From an uncultured Candidatus Thioglobus sp. (GTDB taxonomy: Bacteria; Pseudomonadota; Gammaproteobacteria; PS1; Pseudothioglobaceae), in the NCBI GenBank assembly GCA_905182815.1, contig CAJJCX010000004.1:620001-684000 (forward strand): a stretch of DNA of 64,000 bases, given 5' to 3'. Below are positions 7,603-18,434 of this stretch, one piece after another; positions within the stretch are counted from its first letter, which is position 1; each line of letters opens with the position of its first letter. A program made the translations under genes and the position numbers. The notes beneath the pieces were generated by a model. It worked only from the letters and a program-made list of their open reading frames with translations. It was not told the origin of the DNA and made no database searches.

Positions 7603-9587
7603 ATGGCTAGAAAATTTCAACTGAAATCAAATTTTTCACCTAAGGGTGATCAGCCAAAAGCTATTCAAACGTTACTAGACGGAATTGAGGCTGGAGAGAA
7701 GTATCAAACGCTCGTTGGTGTTACGGGCTCAGGCAAAACATTTACTCTTGCAAATGTTATAGAGAAGAGTCAAAAACCGAGTCTGATTATGGCTCCAAAT
7801 AAAACTTTAGCTGCTCAGCTTTATAGTGAAATGAAAGAATTCTTTCCTAACAATGCTGTTGAGTACTTTGTGTCTTATTATGATTATTACCAGCCAGAGG
7901 CCTATGTTCCTGCTTCAGACACATTTATTGAGAAAGATGCTTCAATAAATGAGCAGATAGAACAGATGAGACTTTCTGCTACCAAATCACTTCTTGAGCG
8001 CAAAGACGTAATAATTATTGCAAGTGTTTCCGCTATCTATGGTCTTGGAGATCCTGAAAGCTATATGAAAATGCTGCTTCATTTAACTGTTGGGGAGGTT
8101 GCAAAGCAAAGAGAAATTCTTGCGACATTATCAAAGATGCAATATTCAAGAAATGACATTACATTAATCCGAGGTCATTTTAGAGTTAAGGGTGAGGTAA
8201 TTGATATATTTCCAGCAGACTCTGAAGAGCGAGCAATTCGAATAGAGATGTTTGATGATGAGGTGGAAAGCCTTTCATGGTTTGATCCACTAACAGGAGA
8301 AAAACTAAAGTCTCTTCAAAGGGTTACTATTTATCCAAAGACACATTACGTTACCCCTAAATCAACCATATTAAATATCCTTGATGATATTAAGGTTGAG
8401 CTTGGCTTAAGGAAAAAAGAACTACTCTCTCAAAATAAATTAGTTGAAGATCAAAGACTTTCTCAAAGAGTAGCGCAGGATATGGAGATGATGAGAGAGC
8501 TAGGTTATTGCTCAGGTATTGAGAATTACTCCCGCTATTTATCTGGAAGAAAGCCAGGAGAACCGCCACCAACCCTTTTGATTATATGCCCGAAGATTCT
8601 TTAATTATTTTAGATGAGTCCCACGTTACAGTCAGCCAAATAGGGGCAATGTACAATGGTGATAGGGCTAGAAAAACAACGCTCGTAGATTTTGGTTTTC
8701 GCCTGCCATCAGCTCTAGACAATAGACCACTTAGATTTGAAGAATTTTCTGAAAGATTAAACCAGTGTATTTTGGTTTCAGCAACTCCAGCAAAATTTGA
8801 ATTAGAGATGTCAACTGTTATTGCTGAGCAAGTTGTAAGGCCAACTGGATTATTAGATCCAGGCATTGTTATTAAGCCCGTTGAAACTCAGGTTGATGAT
8901 TTACTATCTGAAATTCATAAAAGGGTTGCTGTAAAAGAAAGGGTCTTAGTGACAACACTGACTAAGAAGATGTCAGAGCAGCTCAGTGACTACTTAAATG
9001 ATCATAATGTAAAGGTAAGATATCTTCATTCTGATATTGATACCGTTGAGAGGGTAGAAATCATTCGAGACTTACGTCTTGGTGTTTTTGATGTTTTAGT
9101 TGGGATAAATCTTTTAAGAGAAGGGTTAGATATTCCAGAGGTATCTCTAGTTGCAATTTTAGATGCAGATAAAGAAGGCTTTCTTCGCTCAGAGCGATCT
9201 TTAATACAAACGATGGGAAGGGCTGCTCGAAATATTAATGGAAGCGTTATCTTATATGCTGACAGGATTACTAACTCAATACAAAGAGCAATGGATGTTA
9301 CATCTGCAAGAAGAGACAAGCAGGAAGCCTATAACAAAAAACATGGAATAATACCCATGGGCGTTGTGAAGCCGATTGTTGATATTTTAGATACAGACCT
9401 TTCAGCGTCTGATATTGATGATTTAATATCTGAAACTATTCAAGTAAAATTATCTCCTGTTCAGCTCTCCAAAGAACTAAAGCGACTTGAAAAAGAGATG
9501 TATAAGTTTGCTGAGGATTTAAAATTTGAGCAGGCAGCAGACACTAGAAATCAAATAAAACGATTAAGAGATGGGCAATTTAAATAA
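7603..9587 (+). CDS. uvrB: UvrABC excinuclease subunit B (frameshifted as read)
   Basis: DNA-damage helicase/loader of nucleotide excision repair. Walker A GVTGSGKT is at 39-46 and the beta-hairpin region [13 protein letters not shown] follows. LDESHV, the SAT-type motif [13 protein letters not shown], helicase motif [11 protein letters not shown] and a C-terminal UvrC-binding helix are all present. The frame breaks near 8575-8580: the first part runs to PPPTLL and the second resumes at [13 protein letters not shown]. Adding one T to the run in ACCCTTTTGATT restores FDYMPED, so one base appears to be missing. Restored length is 661 residues, normal for UvrB. Sequencing error is more likely than inactivation. 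Confidence 0.9.
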
Positions 9588-9588
9588 T

Positions 9589-10221
9589 ATGACATTAAAT
9601 ATTACTGAGATCTTCTACTCGCTTCAAGGAGAGGCAAGAGAGGTTGGAATTCCAACTGTGTTTGTTCGACTTACAGGCTGCCCATTAAGATGTAATTATT
9701 GTGACACTGCGTATGCATTTAAAGGCAATAATCCTTTATCAATTGAGCAAATATTAGCTGAGATTTCAAAATATAAAACACACTATGTATGTGTTACGGG
9801 TGGAGAGCCAATGGCGCAAAGTAATTGCCTTGGTTTGTTGGATACTTTGATAGAGAAGGGATACAAGGTGTCAATGGAAACAAGTGGCAGTATTGATATT
9901 TCTAAGGTAAATAAAAATGTATCTATTGTAATGGACCTTAAAACCCCTTCATCAACAGAGCAACACCAAAATAGATATGAAAATATTGCGCTTTTAGAAA
10001 ACAAAGATCAGCTCAAGTTTGTTATCGCTTCAAGGTTAGATTTTGATTGGTGTTGCAGTATTTTAGAAGACCATGAGATTTTATCAGATGTCCTGTTTTC
10101 ACCAGTTTATGAAAGCTTAAAGCCAGCACAATTAGCAGATTGGATTTTAGAGAAACAACTTAATGTTCGACTTCAGGTGCAACTTCATAAGATTCTTTGG
10201 GGCGACGAAAAAGGAAAATAG
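9589..10221 (+). CDS. queE: 7-carboxy-7-deazaguanine synthase
   Basis: Radical-SAM enzyme of queuosine/preQ0 synthesis, 210 residues from the ATG at 9589, which directly follows the uvrB stop codon (an upstream start would sit inside uvrB). The 4Fe-4S motif is TGCPLRCNYCDT, with cysteines at about 31, 35 and 38 in the CxxxCxxC spacing. YSLQGEAREVGIPTVFVRL and VTGGEPMAQ are typical QueE motifs. queH, a late step of the same pathway, lies at 43976. Probably transcribed with uvrB. Confidence 0.9.
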   Translation: MTLNITEIFYSLQGEAREVGIPTVFVRLTGCPLRCNYCDTAYAFKGNNPLSIEQILAEISKYKTHYVCVTGGEPMAQSNCLGLLDTLIEKGYKVSMETSGSIDISKVNKNVSIVMDLKTPSSTEQHQNRYENIALLENKDQLKFVIASRLDFDWCCSILEDHEILSDVLFSPVYESLKPAQLADWILEKQLNVRLQVQLHKILWGDEKGK

Positions 10222-10233
10222 TTAACCTTTAAA

Positions 10234-10278
10234 ATCTCTAGTCTAGAAGTAAAAATTAGTAAACTTCTAAGTAGAGAT
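10234..10278. terminator. Imperfect long hairpin between convergent queE and the SulP gene
   Basis: Outer arms ATCTCTA (10234) and TAGAGAT (10272) and inner arms TAGAAGT (10244) and ACTTCTA (10263) fold into one stem with small internal bulges. It overlaps the last codons of the SulP gene. There is no clear U-run, so a bidirectional terminator is only a guess. Confidence 0.35.
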
Positions 10279-11814
10279 GGTTCCTTCAATTCTAGCCTTT
10301 GCTTTATCAATTGCGACATGATAGTGAGGGTCTTCAAGGACGTTGACCTCGACTAAATGTTTTGCTGTTTTTAGAAGTAATCTGCACTCTTCACTAAGAT
10401 GAACTAAATGTAGGGTTTTTCCTGCTTTTTGGTAACGATCAGCAAGCTTATCAATTGCTTCAATTGCAGAGTGATCTATCACTCTTGAGTCCTCAAAATC
10501 TATGTAGACATTTTCAGGGTCTTCTTTGGGGCTAAAAATCGCATGAAAAGTATTGATTGATGCAAAAAATATTGCGCCATGGAGTCTGTATGTCTTTTTC
10601 CCATCTGACTCAACTTCTTCAACAGACTGTATTTTTCCAGCAGACTCCCAGGCATATGAAAGCGCTGACATAATAACGCCAGTTATGACTGCAAGTGCCA
10701 AGTTATCTGTTAATACAGTTATTACTGCAACAGATATTCCAACAATAATATCGGGCATTGGAACCTTACCAAATAATCGAAATGAACCCCACTCAAAGGT
10801 GCCAATTACGACCATCATCATGACGCCAATTAGAACCGCAACTGGAATCATTTCTATGTATTTAGAAAGATAGAGTATAAAAAATAGTAGTACCACAGAT
10901 GCAACTATTCCAGAGAGTCTTCCCCTTCCTCCAGACTTAATATTAATCAGACTTTGCCCAACCATTGCGCAGCCACCCATTCCGCCAAAAAGACCTGTAA
11001 CAGTATTGGCAACGCCTTGTCCAATACATTCACGATTTGGCTGACCTGTAGTTTCTGTTAAATCATCAATTAAGTTAAGTGTTAATAAGCTTTCAATAAG
11101 CCCAACTAAAGCCATAATCATTGCGTAAGGAAAGATAATTTTAAGCATCTCAAAATCAATTGGCACATCGGGTAAATGAAATGGAGGAAATACACCACCA
11201 ATAGGCGCAATATCTCCAACTGTCCTAGTATCAAGCCCTAAAAATAATACAGCCACTGTTCCAATTACAATTGCAACTAGAGTTGATGGTACTGCGCGAG
11301 TTAATCTTGGTAAAAAATGAATAATAGCCATTGTAATTGCAACAATTACTAGCATTAACATTAGAGGGGTTCCAGTAATCCACTCGCCGCCAACTTTAAA
11401 TTGTTTAACCTGCGCTAGAAAAATGACAATTGCTAGGCCATTTACAAAGCCTAGAAAAACTGGGTGAGGAACAAGTCTTATAAATTTACCCATCTTAAAT
11501 AGACCAAATACAATTTGAATGAGCCCAGTTAACACGACAGCTGCAAATAGGTACTCCACCCCATGAATGGCAACTAAGGTCCCAATGACAACTGCAATAG
11601 CTCCTGTAGCGCCAGAGATCATTCCAGGCCTTCCACCTATGATTGATGTAATGAGCCCAATAGTAAAGGCGGCATAGAGCCCAACTAGTGGGTTTAATCC
11701 TGCCAAAAGGGCAAATGCAACAGCTTCAGGGACCAATGCTAATGCTACTGTCAGTCCTGACAAGATATCGTTTTTTGCGTTACTGGGAACGCGCTTATGA
11801 ATGAGCTTAAACAT
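10267..11814 (-). CDS. SulP family inorganic anion transporter with STAS domain
   Basis: A 515-residue membrane protein. The N-terminal sulfate-transporter signature region ([21 protein letters not shown]) and [13 protein letters not shown] are characteristic of SulP carriers. About ten to twelve membrane helices are followed by a cytosolic STAS domain from about residue 400 ([17 protein letters not shown]). Members carry sulfate or bicarbonate, often with Na+; the sequence alone does not choose. In a sulfur-oxidising autotroph either would make sense. It lies 25 bp before aroC on the same strand. Confidence 0.85.
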   Translation of the reverse strand: MFKLIHKRVPSNAKNDILSGLTVALALVPEAVAFALLAGLNPLVGLYAAFTIGLITSIIGGRPGMISGATGAIAVVIGTLVAIHGVEYLFAAVVLTGLIQIVFGLFKMGKFIRLVPHPVFLGFVNGLAIVIFLAQVKQFKVGGEWITGTPLMLMLVIVAITMAIIHFLPRLTRAVPSTLVAIVIGTVAVLFLGLDTRTVGDIAPIGGVFPPFHLPDVPIDFEMLKIIFPYAMIMALVGLIESLLTLNLIDDLTETTGQPNRECIGQGVANTVTGLFGGMGGCAMVGQSLINIKSGGRGRLSGIVASVVLLFFILYLSKYIEMIPVAVLIGVMMMVVIGTFEWGSFRLFGKVPMPDIIVGISVAVITVLTDNLALAVITGVIMSALSYAWESAGKIQSVEEVESDGKKTYRLHGAIFFASINTFHAIFSPKEDPENVYIDFEDSRVIDHSAIEAIDKLADRYQKAGKTLHLVHLSEECRLLLKTAKHLVEVNVLEDPHYHVAIDKAKARIEGTIST

Positions 11815-11839
11815 TATTTCCTTTTAGGTTGGCTTGTAA

Positions 11840-12940
11840 CTAAGGCTTTTCAGCAGGGACAGGCGGTGTAGTTGATGATACATCAGCATTTTGAGCGCGA
11901 TGTCTAAGTGCGTGATCCATTAATGTAATTGCTAGCATTGCCTCTGCAATTGGGGTTGCCCTAATGCCGACGCAAGGATCATGTCTGCCAGTGGTGCTAA
12001 TTTCTGTTGCTTTACCCTTTTTATCAATGCTATCTGCAGTAAGTCTTATGCTGGAAGTTGGCTTGAGCGCAATAGAAACTAAAAGGTCTTGACCAGAGCT
12101 GATACCACCAAGTATCCCTCCAGAGTTATTTGACGTAAATCCTTCAGGAGTAATTGGATCTCTATGAAGCGAGCCTTTTTGATTAACAACACTAAATCCA
12201 GCACCGATTTCAATACCTTTTACAGCGTTAATGCTCATCATTGCGTGCGCAATATCAGCATCAAGCCTGTCAAAAATCGGTTCACCAAGTCCTGTAATCA
12301 TTTTGCTAGCAACGATGTTGATTCTTGCGCCAATTGAATCACCTGACTTTCTAAGGTTATCCATATAGTCTTCTAGTTCATTTACTTTGCTGGCATCAGG
12401 ACAAAAGAAAGGATTGTTATGAACTTCATTCCAGTCAAAACTTTCAAAAGAAATTGGTCCTAGTTGGGCTAAGTACCCACGAATTTCAATACCATATTTT
12501 TCTTTTAGGTATTTTTTAGCAATGCCGCCAGCTGCAACTCTTATTGCAGTTTCTCTAGCAGAAGAGCGGCCACCACCACGGTAATCTCTAATTCCATATT
12601 TCTGTTGATAGGTGAAATCTGCATGACCGGGCCTAAAAGAGTTTGCAATTTTTGTATAATCCCTTGGTCTTTGATCAGTATTTTCAATCAAAAGGGCAAT
12701 AGGGGTTCCAGTAGTTACACCTTCAAAAGTTCCAGATACTATTTTGATTGTATCCGACTCTCTTCTTTGAGTGGTGTGTCTTGAGCTTCCAGGCTTTCTA
12801 AGATCTAAATCACCTTGAAGATCCTCTTCTTTAAGCTTCATCCCTGGAGGGCAGCCATCTACAATGCCTACAAGAGCATCTCCATGACTTTCGCCAGCGG
12901 TTGTTAGTGTGAATAGTTTTCCAAATGAATTGCCAGACAT
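11840..12940 (-). CDS. aroC: Chorismate synthase
   Basis: Last step of the shikimate pathway: 5-enolpyruvylshikimate-3-phosphate to chorismate, using reduced FMN. The 366-residue length is normal. Signatures [48 protein letters not shown] (the central FMN/substrate region, here in part) and [18 protein letters not shown] are all visible. Upstream on the minus strand a TATAAT at about 12970 looks like its promoter. aroE of the same pathway is at 25482. Confidence 0.95.
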   Translation of the reverse strand: MSGNSFGKLFTLTTAGESHGDALVGIVDGCPPGMKLKEEDLQGDLDLRKPGSSRHTTQRRESDTIKIVSGTFEGVTTGTPIALLIENTDQRPRDYTKIANSFRPGHADFTYQQKYGIRDYRGGGRSSARETAIRVAAGGIAKKYLKEKYGIEIRGYLAQLGPISFESFDWNEVHNNPFFCPDASKVNELEDYMDNLRKSGDSIGARINIVASKMITGLGEPIFDRLDADIAHAMMSINAVKGIEIGAGFSVVNQKGSLHRDPITPEGFTSNNSGGILGGISSGQDLLVSIALKPTSSIRLTADSIDKKGKATEISTTGRHDPCVGIRATPIAEAMLAITLMDHALRHRAQNADVSSTTPPVPAEKP

Positions 12941-13067
12941 TGCCTATTGATGTACGTTACTTAGATGGCGGATATTATACCAGTGACAGCTTATATTTCG
13001 AATAAGATTAATTCAGTGGATAGTTAAAGCGCTTATTTTAAAAAGTATTGGTAACTTTTAAATAGAT

Positions 13068-13712
13068 TTATTTAAGAAAGTCGTCAAAGTAGAAGTAATT
13101 AATTCCAGGCCTACCATCAGCTTTTAAAACCATAGTCTTAGCAAGAGACTCTGCTTTAACGCTTCTGTATTTGCTTGCAGTTCCAATTAAAAAGAGATCC
13201 ATTATCTTGGCAAGATTTATTGCGATTTTTTCAGCTAGTCTTTTTTCAGAGCGCTCTCCAACTAAAAAACTAGGCCTAAATATATTTACTGTTGAAAAGC
13301 CAAGACTTTGAATGGACTCTTCAAGTTCACCCTTTGTCCTTAGATAAAAATTTTTTGAAGAACTGTTTGCACCTATGGAAGAAATAAGACTTAATGTTTC
13401 AGCGCCCGATTCTTTGGCTTTTCTAGCAATACTAAGGCAATAATCTATATCAACTTTTCTAAAATTCTCTTTACTCCCAGCAGTTTTAATTGTTGTTCCA
13501 AGACAAATAAATACATTATTACAAGAGGGCAGAGAGCCATTTTTTTCAAAAGCATCAAAATCAATAATCATTTCTGTAATGTTGGGCGGAAGGTTGGGAA
13601 TTGATCTTCGAGTTAGAGCAATAGCGCTCTGTTTTTTATTAGACAGAACTTTAATGACATTTCCACCTATAAGGCCTGTAGAACCAGCAATAATTGAAGT
13701 AGTCACTGTCAT
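13068..13712 (-). CDS. NAD(P)-binding Rossmann protein (atypical SDR, HTATIP2-like)
   Basis: A 214-residue protein with an N-terminal dinucleotide-binding loop (GSTGLIGGNVIKVL) and the later SSIGANSSSKNFYLRTKGELE stretch, with a YxxxK-like element. It resembles short atypical SDRs such as HTATIP2/YraR-type proteins. Substrate is unknown. It is followed on the same strand by no close gene; the DUF2141 gene lies 27 bp upstream of its start and may share the transcript. Confidence 0.7.
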   Translation of the reverse strand: MTVTTSIIAGSTGLIGGNVIKVLSNKKQSAIALTRRSIPNLPPNITEMIIDFDAFEKNGSLPSCNNVFICLGTTIKTAGSKENFRKVDIDYCLSIARKAKESGAETLSLISSIGANSSSKNFYLRTKGELEESIQSLGFSTVNIFRPSFLVGERSEKRLAEKIAINLAKIMDLFLIGTASKYRSVKAESLAKTMVLKADGRPGINYFYFDDFLK

Positions 13713-13739
13713 AAGTATTTAAATACTAGTTTGAATATT

Positions 13740-14162
13740 CTATGGTAAAGCTATTTCAATGCTGTCCATGTCTTTATCAACATCAATTTTCATCTTGTCG
13801 AACTTAGGAGCGCCCATTCCACTAAATTGATAAAAGCCTGCTGGCTCCTTAGGGATAAAGAAAAAGAAGTCCAACTTACCATTACCATTTTCATCTTCAA
13901 ATGAAGCAAGTGCGTATGGACCCGAAGGAACTTCCATGCTCCAAGAAACATCACAAGTGCCGCTTTTACTTGGCTCATAAATTTTTTCTTGACTATGATT
14001 CATGCCCTTCCATCCAGACTCTTCATAAATAAGAACATGGACCGCATTCTTAGTTGAACATCCAGTAACTGTTCCGCTAACAGTATGCATATGACTATCA
14101 GCCATAGCCTGCATTGCAAAAAGGGCTAAAAATATAGTAAATAACTTAAAATTTATATTCAT
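13740..14162 (-). CDS. DUF2141 family secreted protein
   Basis: 140 residues. An N-terminal signal peptide (hydrophobic core FTIFLALFAMQAMA, cleavage likely near ADS) points to the periplasm or outside. The core PSGPYALASFEDENGNGKLD and IPKEPAGFYQF is the DUF2141 signature, with a calcium-loop-like DENGNGKLD. The function of the family is unknown. Likely co-transcribed with the downstream Rossmann protein. Confidence 0.8.
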   Translation of the reverse strand: MNINFKLFTIFLALFAMQAMADSHMHTVSGTVTGCSTKNAVHVLIYEESGWKGMNHSQEKIYEPSKSGTCDVSWSMEVPSGPYALASFEDENGNGKLDFFFFIPKEPAGFYQFSGMGAPKFDKMKIDVDKDMDSIEIALP

Positions 14163-14278
14163 GATTGATGTGTAAATATAAAAATAGATTATAGTGTAGA
14201 CAATACTGTTGAGATTTTAGTGAATTTTTCATGAGTTTTATATGAAAATTTATATTTAATTAAGATTAATTAGTTTGA

Positions 14279-15109
14279 TTAATAACCATCTTCTTCAAAA
14301 AAATCAATCACAGAGTCGAGACCACCATAGTTGATAATTACATCACAATTCTTTTGCAATATAGGTTTGGCATGGTAGGCAACAGACACGCCAGCAATTT
14401 TCATCATTTGTAAATCATTAGCGCCATCACCAATAGCAATGACTTGCTCTCTTTTTAGTTGGTAAAGCGAACATAGCTCATTAATATAATTTGCTTTTTC
14501 ATTGGCATCAATAACTTTTCCTAAGACTGCTCCAGTGAGGCAGCTATTAATCACCTCTACATTGTTGGCTCTAAAGGTATCCACTCCTAAACTTTTATGA
14601 AGGCGTTCAGCAAAATAACTCAGGCCACCTGAGATAATGGCTGACTTTACACTTATTGATTTAAAGAAATTGATTAGCTCTTTGGCTCCAGGGCTTAATT
14701 TTAAAGAGTTAGTATAAACAGACTCAAATGCTGAAGTGTTGACTCCTTTAAGTATTGATACCCTTTTTTTAAAGGACTCAGTAAAGTCCAGATTACCCTG
14801 CATTGCTTGTTCAGTAATTAAAGCAACTTCACTGGACATTCCTGACTCCTTAGCAATCTCATCAATCGTCTCAATTGTTATTAAGGTTGAGTCCATATCA
14901 CTAACCACTAACTTAATATCTGAAAAATTAAACTTCTTATGATGTAAATTTATGTCAACTGTATTTTCAAGTCTTAGTTTTTCAATAGTAAAATTAAAGT
15001 CAGTATGGATTCTAAAGTGATTTTTTCGCTTTTCCAAGTCGCCTTTAAGGCTCCTTGTAAGCTTTTCAGCAATAATTAAATCTTGAGTATGGATTATGAG
15101 TGTTTCCAT
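14279..15109 (-). CDS. serB: Phosphoserine phosphatase
   Basis: Final step of serine synthesis, a HAD-superfamily phosphatase of 276 residues. Motif I is VSDMDSTLI, with nucleophile Asp71 and acid Asp73. Motif II is ISGG and motif IV is IGDGANDLQMM. The N-terminal ~60 residues form a short ACT-like region. It points away from serC-serA, so the three serine genes sit within 3.4 kb in divergent arrangement. Confidence 0.9.
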   Translation of the reverse strand: METLIIHTQDLIIAEKLTRSLKGDLEKRKNHFRIHTDFNFTIEKLRLENTVDINLHHKKFNFSDIKLVVSDMDSTLITIETIDEIAKESGMSSEVALITEQAMQGNLDFTESFKKRVSILKGVNTSAFESVYTNSLKLSPGAKELINFFKSISVKSAIISGGLSYFAERLHKSLGVDTFRANNVEVINSCLTGAVLGKVIDANEKANYINELCSLYQLKREQVIAIGDGANDLQMMKIAGVSVAYHAKPILQKNCDVIINYGGLDSVIDFFEEDGY

Positions 15110-15264
15110 TAATAAATGAATGATTTGCTAAGGTTGTCAGCATGAATATTTTACAGGATCTGATTTTTTTTGATTTCATATTTAGTCACTTTATCTTAAA
15201 TTCTGAATTTAAAAAATGTAACAAATTGACATAAAAGGTAAATTTAAGTTCATTTTGGCTTAGG

Positions 15265-15270
15265 TATAAT
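15265..15270 (+). promoter_or_regulatory. Candidate -10 element ahead of serC
   Basis: A perfect TATAAT lies 132 bp upstream of the serC start, in the 292-bp gap between divergent serB and serC. No good -35 stands at the proper distance. The remaining leader contains a 26-codon open frame (15325-15405) but no terminator hairpin. Confidence 0.35.
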
Positions 15271-15324
15271 CAATCACAATTTATAACCAACGAAGGTTAT
15301 TTTTGCTAAAACATTGACGTTTGG

Positions 15325-15405
15325 ATGGGCTTATCAAGATTGAGCACAGCTGAGCGTTTTTTTTTAATTTTGAAAAAAAGGTTTAAAGCCATTTATCTAT
15401 TATGA
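15325..15405 (+). other. Possible upstream ORF coupled to serC
   Basis: An ATG at 15325 opens a 26-codon frame whose TGA overlaps the serC ATG as ATGA. No Shine-Dalgarno precedes it, and it has only two serine codons, so it is not a convincing serine attenuator peptide. It crosses a run of nine T. Confidence 0.25.
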
Positions 15406-16481
15406 CACAAACATATAATTTTAGTGCTGGGCCAGCAATGCTGCCTACTTTAGTACTTAAAAAAATTCAGCAAGAGCTTATTGAGTATGGAAACTCTAAA
15501 GCTTCAGTAATGGAAATTTCGCATCGAGGAGTTGACTTTATGGAGGCCGCTCAAAAATCTGAAAAGGATTTGAGAGATCTTTTAAATATTCCAAATAATT
15601 ACAAGGTTTTGTTTCTTCAGGGTGGCGCCTCTGCTCAGTTTTCAATGGTTCCAATTAATCTGTTAAGAGGAAAGTCTAAAGCTTGCTATGCAAATACAGG
15701 GCACTGGTCAGTAAAAGCAATTGCTGAAGCGCAGCGTTATTGTAAAGTTAATGTTTGTACAGATAGCTCAGAGAATAATTTTACTGATATTGATGATTTT
15801 AAAAATTGGAATATTGATCAAGATTCTGCTTATCTTCATTACACCCCAAATGAAACAATTGCTGGACTAGAGTTTGATTATATTCCTGAAGTTGATATCC
15901 CATTAGTTGCTGATATGTCCTCAACGATTCTTTCTCGAGAGATTGATGTTTCTAAATATGGTGTTATTTATGCAGGAGCTCAAAAAAATATTGGACCTGC
16001 TGGCTTAACAATTATTATTGTAAGAGAAGACTTAATTGGTAACGTAGTTAAAGGACAACCAAAACTCTTTGACTATTCAACTCAAGCTAACAATGAGTCT
16101 ATGTTTAACACTCCTGCCACTTTCCCATGGTATGCTGCTGGACGCGTTTTTGAATGGCTTAAAGAGCAGGGAGGATTGAGTGTGATTCAAAAAATAAATC
16201 ATACGAAAGCAAAAACACTTTATAAGGTAATTGATAACTCTGATTTTTATTCAAACCCAGTTTCAATTAAATATCGCTCTTGGATGAATGTTCCATTTTT
16301 ATTAGCAGATGACAGTCTTAATGGCTTATTTTTAGAACGCTCAAAAGAAGCAGGATTACTTGCACTTAAAGGTCATCGAAGTGTTGGAGGAATGAGGGCT
16401 AGCATTTATAACGCAATGCCTCAAGAGGGCGTTGATGCCTTAGTTAATTTTATGATTGATTTTGAAAAGGATTATGGGTAA
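15402..16481 (+). CDS. serC: Phosphoserine aminotransferase
   Basis: PLP enzyme converting 3-phosphohydroxypyruvate to phosphoserine; it also serves PLP synthesis in many Gammaproteobacteria. The 359-residue length is normal. NFSAGPAMLP at the N-terminus, QGGASAQFSMVP, HYTPNETIAGLEF and the PLP lysine in YAGAQKNIGPAGL identify the family. Its stop codon overlaps the serA start by one base (TAATG), so the two are translationally coupled. Confidence 0.95.
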   Translation: MTQTYNFSAGPAMLPTLVLKKIQQELIEYGNSKASVMEISHRGVDFMEAAQKSEKDLRDLLNIPNNYKVLFLQGGASAQFSMVPINLLRGKSKACYANTGHWSVKAIAEAQRYCKVNVCTDSSENNFTDIDDFKNWNIDQDSAYLHYTPNETIAGLEFDYIPEVDIPLVADMSSTILSREIDVSKYGVIYAGAQKNIGPAGLTIIIVREDLIGNVVKGQPKLFDYSTQANNESMFNTPATFPWYAAGRVFEWLKEQGGLSVIQKINHTKAKTLYKVIDNSDFYSNPVSIKYRSWMNVPFLLADDSLNGLFLERSKEAGLLALKGHRSVGGMRASIYNAMPQEGVDALVNFMIDFEKDYG

Positions 16482-17637
16482 TGCTTAAAGTACAAGTTTT
16501 AAATAACATTTCATCTCTAGGTTTAGATAAATTTTCTAGTGATATTTATGATGTTTCAGTTAAAGATAATAACCCAGACGCAATACTTGTTCGAAGTGCC
16601 AAGATGCATGAATTAGAAACTGGGGAAAACCTTAAAGCTATTGGCCGCGCTGGAGCAGGAGTGAACAATATCCCACTTGAAAAAATGAGTGATAAAGGAG
16701 TGGTAGTATTTAACACTCCAGGCGCAAATGCTAATGCAGTTAAGGAACTTGTTATTTCTTCAATGCTTCTTGCTAGTCGTAATATTTGCCAGGCATGGAA
16801 CTATGTAAATAATTTACCCCTTGAGAACCTTAAGGCAACCGTAGAGGATGGAAAAAAACAATATTCAGGCTCGGAATTACCAGGAAAACACTAGGAATTG
16901 TTGGTCTTGGTGCTATTGGTGTTGAAATTGCAAATGCAGCTAGCATCCTTGGAATGGATGTTATTGGTTTTGACCCATCAATCACTAAGAAGAATGCTTG
17001 GAAAATTTCTTCTGAAGTTGAAGATGCGACTACTATAGAAGAATTATTTTCTAAGAGTGATTTTGTTTCTTTTCACGTTCCCTTAATTGATGAAACTAAA
17101 AACTTATTAAATGCAAAACGTATTGCCTTGTTACCTGAGGGCTCAGTAATAATTAACATGTCAAGAGATGGGATTGTTGATGAAGACGCATTAATGAAAG
17201 CTCTTGATTCTGGAAAAGTAAAGTATTACGTCACTGATTTCCCAATCAATGACAAAAAAAATCATGAAAGAGTCATTGCACTTCCCCATCTTGGGGCCTC
17301 TACATCTGAGGCAGAAGATAATTGCGCAGTTATGATTGCTAAGCAAATTAAAGATTATCTTGAAAATGGAAATATTGTGAATTCTGTAAACTTTCCTGAT
17401 GCAAGGATGCCTAGAGATGGCAAAGAGCGATTAGCTATTACCCATAGAAATATTCCGAATATGGTTCGTCAAATAACAAAAGCCATAGCTGAGGAAGAGG
17501 CTAATATTCTTGATATGATTAACAAGTCTAGAGGAGATTTTGCCTACACACTTATTGATCTTGAAAATGAAATTTCAAATACTGCTATTGAAAATATACA
17601 ACGAGTTGAGGGGATTTTGACAGTAAGAGCTCTTTAA
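16481..17637 (+). CDS. serA: D-3-phosphoglycerate dehydrogenase (frameshifted as read)
   Basis: First committed step of serine synthesis. The N-terminal part runs IGRAGAGVNNIPLEKM and NTPGANANAVKELV. The NAD-binding loop GIVGLGAIGVEIA follows in another frame, and an ACT domain occupies the last ~65 residues. The frame breaks near 16884-16890, where GGAAAACAC reads to a stop; one extra A restores GKTLGIVGLG. Restored length is about 385 residues, the short SerA type with a single ACT domain. A single base missing from a homopolymer in a central gene suggests sequencing error. Confidence 0.9.
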
Positions 17638-17640
17638 GTT

Positions 17641-17717
17641 TGGTGCCCTGGTCAAGATTCGAACTTGAGACCCCTCGCTTAGGAGGCGAGCGCTCTATCC
17701 AGCTGAGCTACCAAGGC
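17641..17717 (-). tRNA. tRNA-Arg (CCT anticodon)
   Basis: Minus-strand cloverleaf of 77 nt with encoded CCA. The acceptor GCCTTGG pairs with CCAGGGC, including one G-T. The anticodon stem CTCGC/GCGAG closes the loop CTCCTAA, giving anticodon CCT for AGG codons. The T-arm contains GTTCGAATC. Its 3' end lies four bases from the serA stop codon. Confidence 0.95.
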
Positions 17718-17751
17718 AAGCGGTATATTATTGCCACTTATGAGTAATTAT

Positions 17752-18384
17752 TCAAGTGATTATTTGATTAATAATATAATTAGAATTTAAGTAGTCAATA
17801 TTTATCCTTTCAAGATTGTTCTCTTTAACTAAAACTAATGATGGGAAGCCGCTTATTGGCATGGTTTTTGTGGTGTGAATCTGATTAAGAAGAAGATCAT
17901 TAACTTCGCTCGATTTTAGATCCTCCTTAAATAAGTCTTCATTTAGCCCTATATCCTGAGCAATGTTAATTAATATATCTTCATTTGAGGGATTTAGGGC
18001 ATTTAAATAATAAGCTTTTTGGATTCTTTCAGTCATTAAAACTTCAAAATCAGGGTGCTGTTTTTTTGCAGCAATAACCGCCCTACAGGAGAGATATGTT
18101 GAGCGCCTCGGCTCATTTAGAGTCCAAAAATCGTAATTAAATTCTGTACCAGGGACAATTTTTTGAATTTTTATCCAATTGTCTTGAACATATTTTTGAG
18201 TTTCTAAAGGCATTGGTAAATCGCTATCAGGAGCTAGTCCACCCAATAGATAGTAAACATTTATACGACTCGGTAATTCTTTTAAAACTTTATGCCATGT
18301 TGGCTTAAATGCCCAGCACCACGAGCACATTGGGTCATGAATATAATACAAAGTATTGTTAACTAATTCCAAAAATATTTCCAA
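17752..18384 (-). CDS. DsbA-family thioredoxin-fold protein
   Basis: 210 residues, with the redox motif CSWC (Cys20 and Cys23) in HDPMCSWCWAF close to the N-terminus, and a cis-proline region SGFPSLVLV near the end. This matches the cytosolic FrnE/DsbA-like group; no signal peptide is visible. It may reduce or rearrange disulfides or act as a glutathione-linked isomerase. Divergent from the glycine-zipper protein gene. Confidence 0.75.
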   Translation of the reverse strand: MEIFLELVNNTLYYIHDPMCSWCWAFKPTWHKVLKELPSRINVYYLLGGLAPDSDLPMPLETQKYVQDNWIKIQKIVPGTEFNYDFWTLNEPRRSTYLSCRAVIAAKKQHPDFEVLMTERIQKAYYLNALNPSNEDILINIAQDIGLNEDLFKEDLKSSEVNDLLLNQIHTTKTMPISGFPSLVLVKENNLERINIDYLNSNYIINQIIT

Positions 18385-18434
18385 AAAAGTATATAATTTA
18401 CATTATAGGGGTTAAACATTATTGGAGCATACTT

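Noticed and set aside
8570-8600. Programmed frameshift in uvrB
   Set aside because: No slippery heptamer with downstream structure, and similar single-base breaks recur in many unrelated genes; error is simpler.
9571-9588. queE starting at 9571 inside uvrB
   Set aside because: ATG 9589 directly follows the uvrB stop and gives the normal QueE N-terminus.
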